Below, one piece after another: positions 61,588 to 64,000 of a stretch of 64,000 nt of DNA (its first letter is position 1; the number at the start of each line of letters is the position of its first letter). This stretch comes from Bacteriovorax sp. Seq25_V (GTDB taxonomy: Bacteria > Bdellovibrionota > Bacteriovoracia > Bacteriovoracales > Bacteriovoracaceae). A model generated the notes under the pieces. That model made no database searches. It was given only the letters and a program-made list of their open reading frames with translations, and had not been told where the DNA came from. Location: contig NZ_AUNI01000015.1 in NCBI RefSeq assembly GCF_000447795.1, positions 372,001-436,000 on the forward strand, in the 5' to 3' direction. The position numbers and the translations under genes were made by a program.

Positions 61588-62013
61588 TTATTCAGCTAGA
61601 AGTATTGCTTCTAGAACTTCTTCATCAGATGCATTCTTTAAAGACTCATCAGCAGCTTTAATTGCTTCCATTTCGTCTTGAATTTCTGGAGAAATTGCTT
61701 CATCAATTCCTTGAGAAAGAAGTGAAAGAGTTAGAGATACTTCATTTTTGAATGCATCAATCTTATCATCTCCATCAAGAATATCAGACGTTGTAATTGT
61801 TAGATAAGATGATGCTAGCATCCCATCAAAGAAACCATCTCCGTACCCATCATGGTGACCATGATGATCATGATAAACTCTAATGTTTGAACATTTTGTG
61901 TAAGCATTTCCACGTCTGTCATACTTTGTAGTACATCTTCTCTCATAAGTAGAGTGTGCAAGAGCAGAAGTTGCCATAAGTGCTAAAACAGTAACTGTTA
62001 ATAATTTTTTCAT
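61588..62013 (-). CDS. Small secreted His-rich protein
   Basis: 141 residues with signal peptide ending ALA/HS. The N-terminal mature part has two cysteines and a His/Gly/Asp cluster (YHDHHGHHDGYGDGFFDG) that could bind metal. The C-terminal half is acidic and helical (DEMEAIKAADESLKNA). No family recognised. Next to a secreted metalloprotease-like protein. Confidence 0.72.
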   Translation of the reverse strand: MKKLLTVTVLALMATSALAHSTYERRCTTKYDRRGNAYTKCSNIRVYHDHHGHHDGYGDGFFDGMLASSYLTITTSDILDGDDKIDAFKNEVSLTLSLLSQGIDEAISPEIQDEMEAIKAADESLKNASDEEVLEAILLAE

Positions 62014-62068
62014 TTTTTGCCTCGTTTGTGTTTTGAGCCATCCATGACCTTGTTGTTCCGTATTGTTG

Positions 62069-63895
62069 TTATAAATCTTTTAATTTACTCTTAATTAAAG
62101 TCATATTTTCTAGAGCATTTTCATATCGCTCAAAAACTGTTGTGTTCACCCTTTTTATTTCTTCCCTTACTCTTGCAAGGATTTCATCCCTTTGCTTATC
62201 ACTATCATCTCTAAGAGTCGTATCATCGCTAGAAAAATCTCCTTCTAGTGGAATTCCATACCCAAGTTCTTTTACTGTGGTTCCATAGAGATATACGTTT
62301 TTAAGTTCCACAGTTTCCTCAAGCATCTTTTTAAAATCGTCACCAAGGGAATCGATAGTCTTAAAATCAGTCATCAATGTTATAACTTTTAAGCCATCAA
62401 GATACTGGCCGTGTCCTTCGATTCCGATAAGTGAGAAAACTTCCTTCTTCTCTGTAACTAAGGCCAAAGCATCACTAATAATCTCACGTCTCGTTAGAGG
62501 GTGAAGTTTAGTGTACTCTTCAACATTTTCTGGCCATGCGATATCACTAAGATTTACTTTAAGAGCACTGTAAACTTTGTTTAAACTGTCCCCAAAGCTT
62601 GGATAGTAGTAGCCATTCGAAGTTGCCGCTTTTCTATCCTCAAGAATCGTCTCATCAGTTAAGCCTGTTTTATTAAGATATTTATATAGACCCAGTGGAG
62701 TTACAACATCGTCTTTGTAAACAGACTCCTCATTAATTGCTAATTGAATTAACTTGAAAGCTTCGTCAGCACAGTTATTTGTGAAGAAGTAGTATCTTCC
62801 TGCATACTCCCAATAAACTCTCAATAAATGATTTAAAAATCTCTCTCTTTGAGTTTCGTTAAATTTAATTGGTAATGCTTTTAAACTTCTAAATTCACCA
62901 CGCGTGTACTGTCTCTTTATTGCACCGAGGTCTGACACTAACATTCTCGATGGGTAAGCTCCAAATACTCCCTTTACCGCATCAATTGAAATATCATCAA
63001 CGTATGCAAGGAAGCTTATTACAACGTGCTCTCTCGAGTTCTTGCGACACTCTTCAAGACTATCACCCTCATCTTTACAAACGATTAGTTTGAACATTGA
63101 GTGTCCCCACTTACTCATCATTTGTGGGCCCTCTGCTGCAAATAAGAACTGAACCTCTTTGATCTTATTTTTATTAACTGAAACAGACATAACACCGTTA
63201 TCTGTAGTTAGATTTATTTCATCATTCGTCTTACACTCAAAATTTTTAAATGGAGTAGCTCCAAGCTCTTTTGAGTAGTAATTGTAAAGTGTTGGTCTAC
63301 GACACTTGAATTCTTTATCCAAGAAGAAGTATTCAAAATTTACAGCAAAGAACTCCTTGCGCTTTTCATACTCGTAATCATCAGGTGAGCGTTTATGAAA
63401 AGTATTGTAGTTTTTATTTAAAATTGCCTCAGTATCCCAGAAACCGAGAGCTCTTAATTCTTTGTCATTAGATGCACGCTTAACCCATAGAAATTTATTG
63501 TCGTATGCGTGAGCAATCTCATGTAGAAGAGATGCCTTCGTTAATTGATAGAAGTTACCGTGCTTACAATCAAACTCTTTATCTGTGTTCTTGTCTTTAA
63601 TAACCTGAATCAGTCTCTTGTCGAGTTTAATCTTTCCAAGCTTGTAGTTACCGTACTTAAATCCACTTGCAGCACAAGGATCTGGGAGGCCTTTAAAGCC
63701 CTTATTAAGATCAACAAACTCAACCGAGAGTGTCTTCTTGCTTAATACTTTTTTGATTTTATATGGAAGTGGTTTGAGAGTTTCGACAATAAAGTCTGTT
63801 GCAACATTCGTCACGTCTTTAGATGCCTTTAACTCAATCTTCATTGAGAAAACAGGTTGAATTAGTAATGTGGCAACTAATAGCTTTTTAAGCAC
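62069..63895 (-). CDS. Secreted HExxH metalloprotease-like and DUF4105-like fusion
   Basis: 608 residues from GTG 63895, set by GGAG 5 bases upstream; a longer frame would lie in the promoter. Signal peptide ends VFS. The N-terminal domain has HEIAHAYD (125-132) and a downstream RKEFFAVNFEYFF with a possible Glu ligand, a zinc-metallopeptidase pattern. The C-terminal domain shows the DUF4105 pattern: SKWGHSMFKL and YYFFTNNCADEAF (a conserved His and Cys). Many cysteines. Likely acts on proteins outside the cytoplasm (inference). Confidence 0.75.
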   Translation of the reverse strand: MLKKLLVATLLIQPVFSMKIELKASKDVTNVATDFIVETLKPLPYKIKKVLSKKTLSVEFVDLNKGFKGLPDPCAASGFKYGNYKLGKIKLDKRLIQVIKDKNTDKEFDCKHGNFYQLTKASLLHEIAHAYDNKFLWVKRASNDKELRALGFWDTEAILNKNYNTFHKRSPDDYEYEKRKEFFAVNFEYFFLDKEFKCRRPTLYNYYSKELGATPFKNFECKTNDEINLTTDNGVMSVSVNKNKIKEVQFLFAAEGPQMMSKWGHSMFKLIVCKDEGDSLEECRKNSREHVVISFLAYVDDISIDAVKGVFGAYPSRMLVSDLGAIKRQYTRGEFRSLKALPIKFNETQRERFLNHLLRVYWEYAGRYYFFTNNCADEAFKLIQLAINEESVYKDDVVTPLGLYKYLNKTGLTDETILEDRKAATSNGYYYPSFGDSLNKVYSALKVNLSDIAWPENVEEYTKLHPLTRREIISDALALVTEKKEVFSLIGIEGHGQYLDGLKVITLMTDFKTIDSLGDDFKKMLEETVELKNVYLYGTTVKELGYGIPLEGDFSSDDTTLRDDSDKQRDEILARVREEIKRVNTTVFERYENALENMTLIKSKLKDL

Positions 63896-64000
63896 ATATT
63901 CTCCATATTTAGTAATATCTAAACATATAACGCTTTGCGCAAGCACTCAATGAGTCGTGTAATTTTTATAAGTGGTGTTTGATTTAAACTGCTCCGGGTA

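Noticed and set aside
1-64000. tRNA, rRNA, CRISPR, insertion sequence or prophage
   Set aside because: No cloverleaf with the usual TTCGA loop, no spaced repeat array, no transposase or integrase motif, and no phage genes were seen by eye; a tRNAscan and ISfinder run would settle it.

Overview
The window is AT-rich bacterial chromosome with a Gram-negative envelope: many Sec and lipoprotein signal peptides, outer-membrane-like beta-barrels and Lgt. It has dense gene packing, ATGA/TAATG couplings and clear GGAGG ribosome sites, with occasional GTG and TTG starts. Gene content is a CmoA/CmoB pair, RlmC, MenB, AcnA, FecR and VWA-RCC1 surface proteins, many orphan phosphorelay parts, and a large share of secreted proteins of unknown function. 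This fits a Bdellovibrionota predator of the Bacteriovorax/Halobacteriovorax type. That assignment is inference from style and content; there is no rRNA or other marker here. No tRNA, rRNA, CRISPR, insertion sequence or prophage was recognised, and no gap between genes exceeds 300 bp.

Layout. 0-6.3 kb: three large surface proteins (FecR/fibronectin-like, VWA-RCC1 lipoprotein, glycine-rich protein with a C-terminal sorting-like tail). 6.4-11.5 kb: RlmC, small secreted proteins, an SDR-TetR operon with a very clear double-operator promoter, and a secreted protein with a PD-(D/E)XK-like motif. 11.5-18.4 kb: RNA m5C methyltransferase, a three-gene ABC exporter, MarC-ThpR-acylphosphatase, a V8-like protease, MsrA and an RRM protein. 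18.6-24.9 kb: an HxlR regulator divergent from a thioredoxin-fold/AhpD-like pair, a YggS protein, a Fic operon divergent from a LysR gene, and an outer-membrane protein. 25-31.6 kb: an operon of MenB, an EamA transporter and a lipoprotein that looks like a recycled FlgC rod protein; YbaK with an orphan ABC ATPase; CsaA; LysR divergent from YceI; pirin and GNAT.

32-38.2 kb is the most accessory-looking stretch: a 52-residue ORF, two unknown proteins, a TraB/ChaN-like protein, a secreted unknown, a secreted kinase-fold protein, and a divergent secreted unknown. 38.3-43.9 kb returns to housekeeping (RluA, ceramidase-like membrane protein, radical SAM, Lgt, SerS). 44-50.2 kb holds signalling parts (HPt, REC-DHp without a catalytic domain, 7TM histidine kinase, degenerate HD-GYP) and a ParA-like gene with a non-ParB partner. 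50.2-56.1 kb has a DsbA-fold protein, a cyclophilin, a divergent SelO-like protein, an S51 peptidase and cmoAB. 56.2-61.6 kb has a degenerate kinase with an OmpR regulator, aconitase, and an HPt plus degenerate-receiver protein. The end carries a His-rich secreted protein and a large secreted HExxH/DUF4105-type fusion.

The most interesting signals are the FlgC-derived lipoprotein, the secreted kinase-fold protein, the secreted nuclease-like protein, the HExxH/DUF4105 fusion, and a set of phosphorelay proteins that each lack a standard module and might work together.
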